A stretch of DNA of 64,000 bases from Okapia johnstoni (taxonomy: Eukaryota > Chordata > Mammalia > Artiodactyla > Giraffidae): contig JAGTYA010000024.1 in the NCBI GenBank assembly GCA_024291935.2, forward strand, positions 3,224,001-3,288,000, written 5' to 3'. Each line of letters starts with the position of its first letter. Position 1 is the stretch's first letter. A program made the translations under genes and the position numbers. Below, piece after piece: positions 1-10,570 of this stretch. Below the pieces are notes generated by a model. It ran no database searches, was not told the origin of the DNA, and was given only the letters and a program-made list of their open reading frames with translations.

Positions 1-329
1 CTGCAAGGAAATCCAACCAGTCCATCCTAAAGGAGATCAGTCCTGGGTGTTCATTTGAGGGACTGATGTTGAAACTGAAACTCCAATACTTTGGCTACCT
101 GATGGGAAGAGCTGAGTCATTTGAAAAGACCCTGATGCTGGGAAGGATGGAGGGCAGGAGGAGAAGGGGATGACAGAGAATGAGATGGTTGGATGGCATC
201 ATCGACTCAATGGACATGAGTTTGGGTAAACTCCGGGAGTTGGTGATGGACAGAGAAGCCTGGCGTGCTGCAGTCCATAGGGTCGCAAACAATCGGACAT
301 GACTGAGTGACTGAACTGAACTGAACTTT
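1..329 (+). mobile_element. BovB LINE 3' end
   Basis: Matches the 3' end of the RTE-type BovB retrotransposon: the C-terminal reverse-transcriptase reading (LMLGRMEGRR-like, disrupted by stops) followed by the GACTGAGTGACTGAACTGAA tail. Its 5' side is cut by the window edge. It is oriented opposite to the copy at 628-973. Confidence 0.9.
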
Positions 330-617
330 ATTTAAAATGTAAACTTAATCAACTTTATTTTAAACTTAGTCCTAACCATGTACAAAACTCTTTCCTAATG
401 GTTCACTTTCTGTACCCATTACTGTGTTCCTCCATCCTAAAAAGCCTTCTGTGAGTCAGGCTTACTTCCTTTTCCTTTCACAAAATGCAATTCCATTTCT
501 CATACCTTCTTTACTGAAAACACACTTCCTACTCCCCTTAAGCCATCAAGAACTGACTTTTATATTAGAGTGTTATAGATTGGTGAGCATAAATACTAGT
601 GATAATTTCTAAAACCT
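330..617. other. Short AT-rich stretch, nothing recognised
   Basis: Spacer between two opposed BovB copies. A 62-codon open frame here has no recognisable content. Confidence 0.4.
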
Positions 618-627
618 TTGCTTTCTT

Positions 628-973
628 CAGTTCAGTTCAGTTCAGTCGCTCAGTTGTGTCCGACTCTTCCTGATGTGGACCACAGCATGCCAGCCCTCAC
701 TGTCCATCACCAACTCCCAGAGTTTACTCAAAACTCCTGTCCATTGAGTGAATGATGCCATCCGACCATCTCATCCTCTGTTGTCCCCTTCTCCTCCTGC
801 CTTAAATCTACCCCGGCATCAGGGTCTTTTCCAGTGAGTCAGCTCTTTGCATCAGGTGGCCAAAGTATTGGAGTTTCAGCTTCAGCATCAGTCCTTGCAA
901 TGAACACTCAGGACTGATCTCCTTTAGGATGGACTGGTTGGATCTCCTTGCAGTCCAGGGACTCTCAAGAGTC
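628..973 (-). mobile_element. BovB LINE 3' end with target duplication
   Basis: 5'-truncated BovB on the minus strand. It is flanked by the 10-bp direct repeat TTGCTTTCTT at 618-627 and 974-983, the expected target-site duplication. The CAGTT-repeat tail is at the left edge. Confidence 0.92.
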
Positions 974-983
974 TTGCTTTCTT

Positions 984-1680
984 AGAGAGAACATTTTAGA
1001 ATGGAACCAAACATTATTTATTCTTAATCCCAAATCTCTTTAGTTTCTCTGTAAGAGGAAACTAGTGTTTAGTAGTAACTGTTTCAAAATCTTATTTTAT
1101 TTGGAAATGACTTAGCTATTCAACAAAGACTTCCAACACTTAGTTTAGCACAACCCTTAGAAGTTCAAGTTATCCCAATCTGGAGAGACTATTTTAGACA
1201 CATATTCCTAAAAAGCATAATTATTTTTAATAGGGTCTATCTAAAGGCTCATATCTCAGTTACATTTTTTAGATGTTTCTTCACTTGAGGTAATTTCCTT
1301 GCTGACAAACTTGCAACAGATATAATAATATTTAACATATATTAAATCTAGATACAACGAAAATATTCTGTTTAATGTTAATTACTCTTAGACATGTCTA
1401 CATTAGTTAGATCAACAAAAAAACATTAATATCAGGTATTTAATACTGAATATTTCCCAGTTCACATGAACCTAAAATTCATTTAGGTTAATTTCTCTTG
1501 TATTTAGAACTATTTGATTTGTAAGTGCTTACTTTTTTTTTAAGGCCAATTAGATTAGAGCTCATCTACAAACTGATCTTAGCAATCAGCAATATTATCC
1601 AAAAAAACAAAGACACACACCGAGACATACATATATCAAAATAAACACAAGAGATCCTATAGCTTTGTTTTCCAAACTTA
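984..1680. other. AT-rich stretch, unassigned
   Basis: No gene and no repeat that I can name. It may be part of the retroviral interior that continues to 2928, but this is not demonstrated. Confidence 0.3.
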
Positions 1681-2928
1681 GTTATGAAGAAAAAATGGTT
1701 AGAATAAGATTTTGAAAGGCTTTGTTCCTCTCTTCTTTTTTCCTTTTGGTTTCAGAAATTAGAGATGGTCTAGATAAGTGATCCAGAGAGCTCTGGTCTA
1801 AAGGCATAGGAGGAGTTATTTCCTCAGGGCAAGAATTCTTAAAGAGATAATTCTTTTCTTCAAGCTTTCTAAAGAATATTGTGACCTCATTGTCAAAAAT
1901 TGTATTTTTCTGTGACCATAGTTTTATAGCCAAAATTTAGACCAGATAGTGCTCAACTTGGCCCTGATAACAAGGGCATATTGGTCCCAGCAGGGATTGT
2001 CCCTCTGGGGAAGTAGGGGTCTTAGTTGATCAGCCCCAGACTGTTGATTACAGGAGGAAGTCCTGGACACAAGGGAACTTCAATCCATTTTCCTATCCTA
2101 TGTCAATAAAGATCTAATATTTTTAGGCCATTTTTCTTGTCAGCTGAATTTGTCAGGCATAAAAATCACTAGTGGACTTGCGTAGTGGGCCCATGCGCTG
2201 CTTGCGAGCTTATCTCCTCCAGGAGTCACCACAGAGTCCTTTCAGCTCATTTTACATGTCTCAGATTCTGCTTACGGCAATCTAAGACCACCATGGCTGC
2301 TCAGGTCGCTGAAAGGCCAATTCTTATGTGCGACCCCCGGACGAACAAGTATTTTAATTAATGAGTGGGTTTCCCTGTAGGACCACTGCGTGGTATGAGG
2401 ACTAGGCCTCCACCACTCCTGTAAATTTCTCAGTCACCTGAGAAAACTGAAACCGGCCGGGAGGAGCTTTGTCTCTTTTCTTCAAAGCAAAGCTCTCATA
2501 TATTTTCCTCACTTTTATCCTGACAAATTCTATAATGATAGTCAAATTGAGGAAAAGTATCAAATCAGCCTCTTACTTAACCACTCAGCCAAGACCATTC
2601 AGTCCCCTCCAATGGAGCAATCTTGTCATCTTTCAGCCAAGTCCCAGGTATTCCTCGATTTTTTCCCAGTTGAGCCCCCCTACCCAGTACCTTTCCACTG
2701 GGTGGGCAATTCTCTTGGCATCTTTCAGCCAGCCCCCCACCCAGTATCTTTTGACTGGGTGGGAATTTCTCAGTGTCTTTCAACCAAGCCCCAGATTCAA
2801 GAACCAGGAGAGACTTACCCAAATTCGCCTGCACTCCCCAAGGAGGCGAATGGGCGCAAGGGGCCACTGCTGGTACCAAAGCTCCGGTTCCTCATGGAGT
2901 CCAGCCAAAGGAAGGAGGTCCACTCTGG
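1681..2928 (-). mobile_element. Probable endogenous retrovirus interior (leader and gag-side remnant)
   Basis: Reading leftwards from the primer site at 2929-2946, this is where leader and gag sequence should lie. An 83-codon minus-strand frame (1682-1933) and scattered short frames are present, but no long gag, pro, pol or env frame. I assign it by position next to a complete LTR, not by recognised protein motifs. No 3' LTR was found, so the element is truncated. Confidence 0.5.
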
Positions 2929-2946
2929 GTCCCTTAGTGTTCGCCA
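2929..2946 (-). other. Retroviral primer-binding site, tRNA-Arg type
   Basis: On the minus strand, four bases after the LTR end, the sequence TGGCGAACACTAAGGGAC agrees at 16 of 18 positions with the complement of the 3' end of mammalian tRNA-Arg(TCG) as I recall it. Position and TGG start are as expected for a primer site. Confidence 0.7.
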
Positions 2947-2950
2947 TAAC

Positions 2951-3437
2951 TGTCAACTAAAAAAAGATATAGTTGTGAGTTAAGTTTTATTTGGGGCAAA
3001 ATGACTGCAGCCCGGGAGGCAGCATCTCAGATAGCTCTGAGAGACTGCTCCAAAGCCGCAGTGGGGGAAGGTCAATATATAAGGTTTTGGTGAAGGAGGG
3101 GTTCAATACCATGAAGCACTCATTTTACAAAAGGCTTTTTGTTAGTCATGAGGATCTGATGTCACCATGAAGGGATTTAGAGCATCTCTAGATATGAGGA
3201 GATGCAAGGATTGAGATCATAAAATCTGTTCCTAAAAACATGCAACTATCTAAAGATCTGTCCCACCAGATTTCCTGGAGCACATAGTGTCTCACTCCAC
3301 CCTGAACTCCCTTAGGGGTTGGTGAAGGTCAACAGCTATAGCAGCATGGGGTTCAATCTCGGTAGAGGCAGATGGCAAATGCCTTTTTGGCTCAGTCGCT
3401 GGCAATGCTCTTGGTAAGTGCCAATTTGTAGTTGACA
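2951..3437 (-). repeat. 5' LTR of an endogenous retrovirus, 487 bp
   Basis: The ends are perfect inverted repeats, TGTCAACTA and TAGTTGACA, giving the canonical TG...CA boundary. On the minus strand it carries a TATATAA-like box and an AATAAA signal in promoter-then-polyadenylation order. A primer-binding site follows four bases after the LTR. It interrupts a Bov-tA SINE on its right. The family name is not established; class I (gamma-like) is inferred from the primer type and layout. Confidence 0.8.
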
Positions 3438-3551
3438 GTTGCCATGCCCTAATCCAGGGGATCTTCCCAACCCAGGGATCGAACCCATATCTCTCAGTTC
3501 TCCTGCATTGGCAGGTGGGTTCTTTACCTCTAGCACCACCTGGGAAGCCCC
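3438..3551 (-). mobile_element. Bov-tA SINE fragment
   Basis: Antisense tRNA-derived SINE ending in CACCTGGGAAGCCCC. The other part is displaced by the retroviral LTR at 2951-3437. The SINE itself lies against the mariner. Confidence 0.85.
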
Positions 3552-3557
3552 TATCAT

Positions 3558-4349
3558 TTGGCATTTGAAACAAATTGGAAAGGTGAAAAAGCTCGATAAA
3601 TGAGTGCCTCGGGAGCTGACCACGAATCTAAAAAATCATCAGTTTTGAAGTGTCATCTTCTCTTATTTTATACAATGAACCATTTCGCTATCAGATTATG
3701 ATGTGCAACAAAAAGTGGATTTTATACGACAAATGGCAATGACCAGCTCAGTCACTGGACCAGAAAGAAGCTCCAAAGTACTTCCCCAAGGCAAACTTGC
3801 ACTACAAGAAAATCAGGGTCAGTGTTTGGTGGTTTGCTGCTGGTCTGATCCACTACAGCTTTCTGAATCCTGGTGAAATCATTACATTTGAGAAGTATGC
3901 TCAGCAAATTGATGTGATGCACCGAAAACTACAATGCCTGCAGTTGGCATTGGTCAACAAAATGGGCCCAGTTCTCCACACAACACTTGACCACACATCA
4001 CACAACCAATGCTTCAAAAGTTGAACAAATTGGGATACAAAGTTTTGCCCCATCTGCCATATTCACCTGACCTCTCATCAACTGACTACCACTTCTTTAA
4101 GCATCTAAACAACTTTTTGCAGGGAAAATGCTTCCACAACCAGCAGGAGGCAGAAAATGCTTTTCAAGAGTTTGTCAAATCCTGAAGCATGGATTTTTAC
4201 ACTATCGGAATAAACAAATTTATTTCTTGCTGGCAAAAATGTGTTGATTGTAATGGTTCCTATTTTGATTAATAAAGATGTTCTTGAGCCTAGTTATAAT
4301 GATTTAAAATTCACGGTGCAAACTGCAATTATGTTTGCACCAACCTAAT
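3558..4349 (+). pseudogene. Mariner (Hsmar1-like) transposase fossil with 3' terminal repeat
   Basis: The reading matches the C-terminal two-thirds of a mariner DDD transposase related to the domain in SETMAR (motifs KKWILYD, VSVWWFAAGLIHYSFLNPGE, QQIDVMHRKLQCLQLALVN, LPYSPDL, FLQGKCFHNQQEAENAF). It is inactive. The first catalytic Asp position reads Asn (codon 3707-3709), the region of the second Asp near 3975 is frameshifted, and an in-frame stop occurs earlier. The third Asp (codon 4084-4086) is kept. The right terminal repeat, complementary to TTAGGTTGGTGCAAAC, ends at the TA target near 4349. The N-terminal part is missing, displaced by the SINE/ERV insertions. Confidence 0.88.
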
Positions 4350-4685
4350 ATATGTATAACCAAATCATTTTGCTGTACATTGAAAACTAATACAACATGA
4401 TAAATCAATTATTATCAATTATTATTATTGTTGTTGCTTAGTTGCTAAGTCATGTCCAACTCTTTTGTGACCCCACGGTCTGTAGCCCGCCAGGCTCCTC
4501 TGTCCATGGGATTTCTCAGGCAAGAATACTGGAGTGGGTTGCCATTTCCTTCTCCAGGGGAATCTTCTCAACCCAGGGACTGAATTTGTGTCTCCTGCAT
4601 TGGTAGGTGGATTGTTTACCACTGAACCACCTGAAAAGCCCAAATTAACTATATTCCAATATAAAATTAAAAAATTTTAATGTAT
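4350..4685 (+). mobile_element. L1 3' tail split by a SINE
   Basis: Fragments at 4350-4430 and 4641-4685 resemble the ruminant L1 3' terminus (TTTTGCTGTACATTGAAAAC, then CAATATAAAATTAAA). The Bov-tA copy at 4431-4640 separates them. Confidence 0.6.
4431..4640 (-). mobile_element. Bov-tA SINE
   Basis: Near full-length antisense copy, from TTGCTTAGTTGCTAAGTC to CCACCTGAAAAGCCC. The open frame on its minus strand is SINE sequence. Confidence 0.92.
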
Positions 4686-4713
4686 AATTTTAGCAAGTAA
4701 CCTTGTACAAGAG

Positions 4714-4834
4714 GATTTCCCTGGCGGTCCAGGGGTTAGGACTTCATGTTTCGACTTCAGGGGGTCCAGGTTCATTCCCTAGTTGGGGGAACTAAGATCC
4801 TGCATGCTACACAGCATGGCCAAAAAAACCACTA
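4714..4834 (+). mobile_element. CHR-type tRNA-Glu SINE
   Basis: Starts GGATTTCCCTGGCGGTCCAG, has a B-box-like GGTTCATTCCC and ends in a CCAAAAAA tail. Confidence 0.85.
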
Positions 4835-5695
4835 AGAAAATATTTATCATTGTTATTACCTCCCATGCAGTCAATCAACTTTGGCTTATTACCGCAATTT
4901 TGTGGGCTTTTCATACTAGTCTAGAATGAATGGGTTTAAGACCAAAGTCACAGGCTGGGTGTTCTGGGAAGTAGATGTTGAGTTTGAGTTGGGAATATAG
5001 AAGGATTAATGGGGAGAAACACCTGTGAAGGAAAAGGAGCAGAAGCAGGCTGGAGAAAAGAGATTAGTTAGTGACAGAGTTTCTGCCAGCCCGTTGGGAA
5101 TCTCCAGAGCAAACACTGCCTGATGGAGGAGTCCCAGATTTCGGCTGGGCTTCTGGAAAGCTGAAGTATTCGAAGGCACTAACTGCAGGAGGCCGTCAGC
5201 AAGTTCTTTGGTAAACGGAGGTCTCAGTGGCACACCTCTCCAGGTCTGCCACATCGCTCTTCTCAGCTCTGTGCCGGTGAGCATGGGGAGGACTCTTAGT
5301 CATTCAACAAACACTGAGTAAGCAGTTCTTCAGTGATCCCTTAAAGGAAAATCAGAAGGGACTACCTGAGAAGTTGGGCAGAAAAGTCTGGCTTCCCGAG
5401 CACCAGGTTTGGTTCCTCTCCTAGTTGCTCCCAAGCACTATGCTTTGGCACTTATCTAACTGCATTGAAGCACCTCATTAATTTGTTGGTCACCCCCAAC
5501 GACCACAAGATAATTGGGGCAGGCTGTGTTTCACTCACCCAGGTACTGAGATTGAGCAGAACGCTGTGGGGCTCCTGGGCACAAAAGCATTTGTGTTCCC
5601 TTCCCTGAGTACCAAAGGGCAGGTTCAAATAGCTGCTAACCAAGGAAGGCAGGGGATGCAGGGACAAGGGAGCAGCAGTCAAGAAACAATAGTGC
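4835..5695. other. Intergenic stretch, no gene recognised
   Basis: Two minus-strand frames (92 and 120 codons) lie here without recognisable domains; the second runs into SINE sequence. Part around 4980-5290 may be an old LINE or LTR remnant but I cannot name it. Confidence 0.4.
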
Positions 5696-6090
5696 AGGAC
5701 TTCCATGGCTGTCCAGTGACTGAGAATCCACCTACTAGTGTGGAGGACATGGGTTCGATCCCTGGTTCGTGAAGATTCCACCTGCCTAAGGGCAACGGGG
5801 CCCATGTACCACAAGGCCCAGTTGTGCTACTGAGCCCTTGCTCCAAAGCCCGAGAGCTGCAGTCTCTGAGCCCGAGTGCTTCTACTTCAGAAGCTCAAAT
5901 GTTCTAGAGCCTGTGCTCTGCTATAGGGGAAGTCACCACAGTGAGAGGCCCTCGAACCACAGTTGGAGAGTGGTCCCTGCACTCTGCAGCTGGAGAGGGC
6001 CCCCACGCAGCAATGAAGACACAGGGCAGCCAAAATGTTTTTTTGATTAATAAATATATAAAAAAATTTTTTAAAGAAAAAAAAAGTGTA
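5696..6090 (+). mobile_element. CHR-type SINE, extended copy
   Basis: Starts with ACTTCCATGGCTGTCCAGTG, carries GGGTTCGATCCCTGG, then the long tRNA-unrelated body ending GACACAGGGCAGCCAAAATG and an A/T-rich tail. Confidence 0.8.
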
Positions 6091-6649
6091 GCATTGGGGG
6101 CAGCTTCCTGGCTCCCTCTCATGCGATACACATAACAACATCTTTGAGCTCTTCTGAAGAACTAAAACCCTAACCAAATGGAAGAGGTTAACTACTTGGT
6201 GAAGCATTTTCATTCCAGGGAAGGTCAAAATTTACCCACCATCACCTTCCACCAGATGTTCTCTGGATTGAAGGAATGTAGGCCCTGCATGCTCCTTGAT
6301 CCTTATTAGCAACCCTTCCCCATGACTATATAATTCCTCACAATCTCCCACCCCCCCCCCACCCCATTGAGATACATGGTTTTGAGGGCATTAGCTGTGG
6401 CCCCCTTTGCTTGGCAAAGGGATAAAGCTATACTTTCCTATTTCACCTAACACTCTATCTCTGAGATTTAATTCAGTGTCGGGATAAATAGGCCAGATTC
6501 AGCTTCAGTATCCCCAGTGCGTAGAGGTACTCAATAAATACTAGAAGAAAGAACAGTGGTGAGGGTCATTAAAGTGTGTGTGCTGTATTGTAATTGTTTC
6601 TGGCACAGAGCCCATAAAACTCTTGGAATTTCGTAAGTGATGAGAGCTC
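6091..6649. other. Intergenic stretch with poly-C run and L2-like end
   Basis: It contains an almost pure C run at about 6347-6362. At 6508-6545 a fragment resembling an L2 3' end is present (CCCCAGTGCGTAGAGGTACT, then CAATAAATACT). No gene is seen. Confidence 0.45.
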
Positions 6650-6991
6650 AAGAGGTGTCTTGATACTTATAACAAACTTCTTTCAACTGCCCCGAGTTTA
6701 TCTTAATGAGGTGACTTTTGGAAAGCACTTAAAGGTGGGGACTGGTTACCAGGGGAAACAACCATGTGATTAGAGGTTTGGAACTTTTAGTCCCAGCCCC
6801 CTGACCTCAGAGGAAGGAAGAGAGGCTGGAGTTTGACTCAGCTGACAAAGGCCAATGATCTAATCAATTGTACTTATATAATGAAGCCTCCATAAAGTCC
6901 CAAAGAATGGGATTTGGAGACCTTCTGGGTGTGAAATAAAATTCATGTTTATGGCAAGACAAGAAAAATTCAGACATAAAAAATTTTCTCT

Positions 6992-7230
6992 CTGGACTTC
7001 CCTGGTGGTCCAGTGGTTAAGAATCTGCCTGCCAATGCAGGAGACGATGGGTTCGATCCCTGGTCCAGGAAGATTCAACATGCCAAGAGGCAATTAAGCC
7101 CAGGAGCTGCAACTACTACAGCCCGTGAGCTCTAGAGCCCTTGCTCCTCATCTGCAATAAGAGAAGCCACCACGATGAGAAGCCCTTGCACCAACAAAGA
7201 CCCAGGGCAGCCAAAAATAAACAAAATTTT
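6992..7230 (+). mobile_element. CHR-type SINE
   Basis: Starts GGACTTCCCTGGTGGTCCAG and ends CCCAGGGCAGCCAAAAATAA. Confidence 0.9.
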
Positions 7231-7249
7231 TTTTTAATTTTTCTTTTCC

Positions 7250-7645
7250 CTTTGGCCTCCCCTCTCTCCCCACTGTGCCTTGTGTGCCTACATTTTACAT
7301 TGACCAAACCTCTCCCATCAGCAGGAACACCTGCTCAATCATAGATAGCAACATTCTTCCAGTATCAACGAGACAACTCTTTAGAAGACAATGTTCCTTC
7401 TTGGTCTTGTAAAAGGTCACACGATCCCCCCCATGATGATGTTTAAATCTAGATTATGTAAATTGTCAAAAATATGCTATTTAATGAGCCCTCTGTCTCA
7501 AAAAATTTAGAAAGACCACGTCATGACTTCTAGCAGGTCTCAGAGATTTCTGAGATACTCTTCCCAGGTTATATTCCTCAAATTTGGCTTGAATAAAATT
7601 TTCCAAGTCTTTCTTAGATCGACTGATTAATTTTTCATCGACACA
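7250..7645 (+). repeat. LTR-like fragment
   Basis: Contains an AATAAAA signal followed by TTCCAAGTCTTTCTTAGATC and an end reading TTTTTCATCGACA, the typical U3-R-U5 layout of a ruminant class I LTR. The 5' end and any primer site are unclear, so this is tentative. Confidence 0.45.
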
Positions 7646-7802
7646 GGTTGGTGGAGACCTGGAGATTCGGAAGGAGTGACACACTCAGAGAAGACATGGA
7701 AGCTCCGCGCCCCTCCCCACATACCTAGCTCTATGCATCTCTTCCATGTGGCTGTTTCTGAGTCATATTTTTTTATAATAAACCTGTAATTTAGTGAGTA
7801 AG

Positions 7803-8019
7803 GCTTGCGTGTGTGCTCAGTCTCTCAGACTCTTTGTGACCCCATGGACTGCAGCCCACCAGGCTCCTCCATCCATGGAATTTTCCAGGCAAGAATACTG
7901 GAGTGGGCTGCCATTTTCTACTCCAGGGAATATTTCCAACCTAGGGCTCGAACCCACTTCTCTTGCATCCCCTGCACTGGCAGGTGGATTCTTTACCACT
8001 GTGCCACCTGGGAAGCCCC
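7803..8019 (-). mobile_element. Bov-tA SINE with target duplication
   Basis: Antisense copy ending CACCTGGGAAGCCCC. The flanking direct repeat AGTGAGTAAGG at about 7792-7802 and 8020-8030 is the target duplication. Open frames on both strands here are SINE sequence. Confidence 0.93.
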
Positions 8020-8345
8020 AGTGAGTAAGGGGAAGAGGAGAAAATCATTGGAACCTCCAGTGTATAGCCAGGAGGTCAGAAGCACAAGTGACAATCTACA
8101 CTTGAGATTGGCCTCTTAAGTGGGCAGGAGTGGGGGTCAATCTTGGAGGACTGATCTGATGTTGTCTCCAGGTAGTGTCAGAACTGAGTTGAATTGTAGG
8201 ACACCCAACTATTTGGTGGTGGAGAATTTGCTTTGTGGGGCTGGAAACCCCGTACATGTGAATTGGTATCAAAATGGCAACAAACAAGGCTTGGTTCCTG
8301 CCCTCTTGGAGCAGGAATTTGGAGAAAAGGAAGTCCACTAGGACT

Positions 8346-8682
8346 AGGTCTAAAAGGATAAGTAAATTTTCACCAGGGTGAAGTGTATAGGGTGTGTGGA
8401 GTGAGGAAGCGATAAGAGAGCAAATGCAACATGAAAGGGAGTGGAGTTTTCAGGGAGTAAAACGGATGATGCAAGCGGGAGCGTGAGGTCACCTTTGAAG
8501 ATGATGCCAGTTTGGATGAATTAGCAAAACTATGACTCCTTTGAGTTAATATTTTTATAACTTTTCACTGTTTGTTTTCATTTCTTAAAGTCTGATCATT
8601 TCAAGTAATATATTCTACTTGGTGAAAATATCCTACTTACTTAACGCTTTTACCTTTTTTCAGATCATGATCTAGACCTGTA
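8346..8682. other. Nothing recognised
   Basis: No gene and no repeat that I can name in this AT-rich stretch. Confidence 0.4.
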
Positions 8683-8830
8683 CAGTCTGATATGGTAGTC
8701 TCTAGTCACAAGTGGCTATTGAGCACTTGAAATATGGTTGCTCCAAATTAGATTTCCCTGTAAATGTAAGCTACAAATTCCTGAGACTTAGTATGAAGAA
8801 TGTCAAGTATCTCATTAATAATATCTTATA
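8683..8830. repeat. hAT-type DNA transposon fossil
   Basis: Resembles the common mammalian MITE with the landmarks GGTAGTCTCTAGTCACAAGT and GGCTATTGAGCACTTGAAAT. Only one end is preserved. Confidence 0.5.
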
Positions 8831-8892
8831 TTGATTACATATTGAAATTATAATATTTTGAATATATAAAGTTAAACAAAATATATTATTAA

Positions 8893-9018
8893 ATGAATAT
8901 TATTATTATTGGCCACACTGGGAGACATGTGTGATCCTAGTCCCCTGATCAGGGATTGAACCCATGCCCCTGCAGTGGAAGGATGGGGTCTTAACCACTG
9001 GACTGCCAGGGAAGTCTC
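8893..9018 (-). mobile_element. CHR-type SINE
   Basis: Antisense head: TTAACCACTGGACTGCCAGG and then GAAGTCTC at the right edge. Confidence 0.88.
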
Positions 9019-9717
9019 TCAAGAATATTTTTTAAGGAAAACTTCAGCTCAATCTCCGTTCTCTAGCTCTGCCTTCATGATGAGATGTTGTGGGCACCGC
9101 AACTTTGTCTTCTTATGTTTTAAAGAGAGTCAGGGACCATCAGTCAACATTACAGAATTCCTGCAACCCAGATATTCACCAGAAAAGTTATCTTTTAATG
9201 ACTGGCTGCTGACAAGCCCTTATCAAAAGCCTGGTTTGTATGGTTGCTCAGTGGGTCAAAGGAATGTGCTATTTGTTCCTCTGGATTTTATGAGCTCGGT
9301 CTCCACATCAAGCTAGACAGTATGAGTTTATGATTTAGTGTTGTGTACTTGGAACTTATCGAAGGTCCGTATTAGAAACAGCCCTTGCAAATTCTGTAAA
9401 AACCCTCAGTAGAGAATTTGACCATGATATTTTTTCAATATTTGTTTCAGAGGGAACCGTTCAATAAATTCCTTTTAGAGTTTAGTGCCAGAAAAACTTT
9501 TCTCCTGACAAATAGCTATTTTCCTATTATTATACAATGAGAACCATTACACTTAGCAATCTCTCTGTTTATAATTTTGGCTGCAAGAAAACTCAGAACT
9601 ATATTTAATATTCAGTTATACTAACAATCTTTAGCTTTAATTATCCTTCCGCTCTCCATGGCTTTTCATTGCTTATACTTGTTTTACAGTTTAATGTGAG
9701 GCCCATATTGAAATAGT
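9019..9717. other. Nothing recognised
   Basis: A 113-codon plus-strand frame starts inside the SINE on the left and runs to 9316. Its residues match no family known to me, and I treat it as chance. Confidence 0.4.
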
Positions 9718-10175
9718 GTTGTTTCAGTTACTTTTGCTGTACAACATCCATCCCAAACTTGGTGCTATAAAACAACCACCATTTTATTGGGCATATTGAT
9801 TTTGTGGGTTATGAATTCTCAAAGGGCACAGTAGGGGCTGCTCTTCTTTGCTCCATATTGTTCCAGGCTTCAACTGGTGACTTAACAGCTAGGAGCTCAA
9901 ATGGCTTCTTCATTCACTTGGCTGAGCCTGGTCCGGAAAGGCTGAAGGCTGGGCTCCACTGGAACTATTAAGTGGAGCACTTACGCACATGGCCTCTCCA
10001 TATGGCTTGGCTTTTCACTGCACGTGTCTGGGTTCTCTGGGACAGCAAACCCAGAGGGAGTGTCCCAAGAGTCAGCATTCCAAGAGAGCTAGGTGGAAAG
10101 CATACGGCCTTTCCTAGCCTCCAAACATCACTTCTGCCATATGCTACATCATAGAGCAGTCACAAACCCACCTAG
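9718..10175 (-). repeat. Old LTR-like interspersed repeat
   Basis: The sequence has the pattern of a common mammalian repeat: ACTTGGTGCTATAAAACAAC, GGCTGAGCCTGGTCC, ACATGGCCTCTCCATATGGC, CACAAACCCACCTAGATTC. The family name and orientation are uncertain. Confidence 0.45.
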
Positions 10176-10441
10176 ATTCGAGAGGAGAGTATAAAAACCT
10201 CAACTCTCAATAAATATTAAAATCATTAATTGCTACTTTGAAAACTACAGACATAAATAATAAAAACAATAAACTCATAGCTCTCCTTCGGTCAAAGAGA
10301 TCTAAACAGAAGGTTTCTCAGTATTTATCCTGCTCAGACCATGTGGCTAGAGGTGGGGGAAGAAAGGTAGGAGAGGCCTCTTCAGCGCCACACCATCTTC
10401 CCACGTTTGTTATAGAGCCAGGGTTTTATTACTATTGTTAT

Positions 10442-10570
10442 TTGTAGTTGTTGTTGTTGGCTGCCTGCCCAGCAATTTGTATGATCTCAGCTCTCCAGCC
10501 AGGGATGGAACTCCGTGCCCCCTGCAGTGGAAGCGCAGAGTCCTAACCACGGAGCTACCATGGAATTCCC
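10442..10570 (-). mobile_element. CHR-type SINE
   Basis: Antisense, with AGCCAGGGATGGAACTC, GCAGTGGAAGCGCAGAGTC and the head CTACCATGGAATTCCC at the right. Confidence 0.85.

Larger units (their letters stand above)
6650..8345 (+). repeat. Old interspersed element split by three insertions
   Basis: Pieces at about 6650-6930, 7650-7800 and 8030-8345 read as one ancient mammalian repeat. Its landmarks are AATGAAGCCTCCATAAAG, GACATGGAAGCTCCGCGCCC, TATAATAAACCTGTAAT and GAATTGTAGGACACCCAACT. I recognise the family by sequence but not its name. A CHR SINE, an LTR-like fragment and a Bov-tA SINE interrupt it. Confidence 0.6.

Noticed and set aside
5696..7230. tRNA-like B-box segments considered as tRNA genes
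   Set aside because: They belong to tRNA-derived SINE heads with no cloverleaf and the usual SINE bodies.
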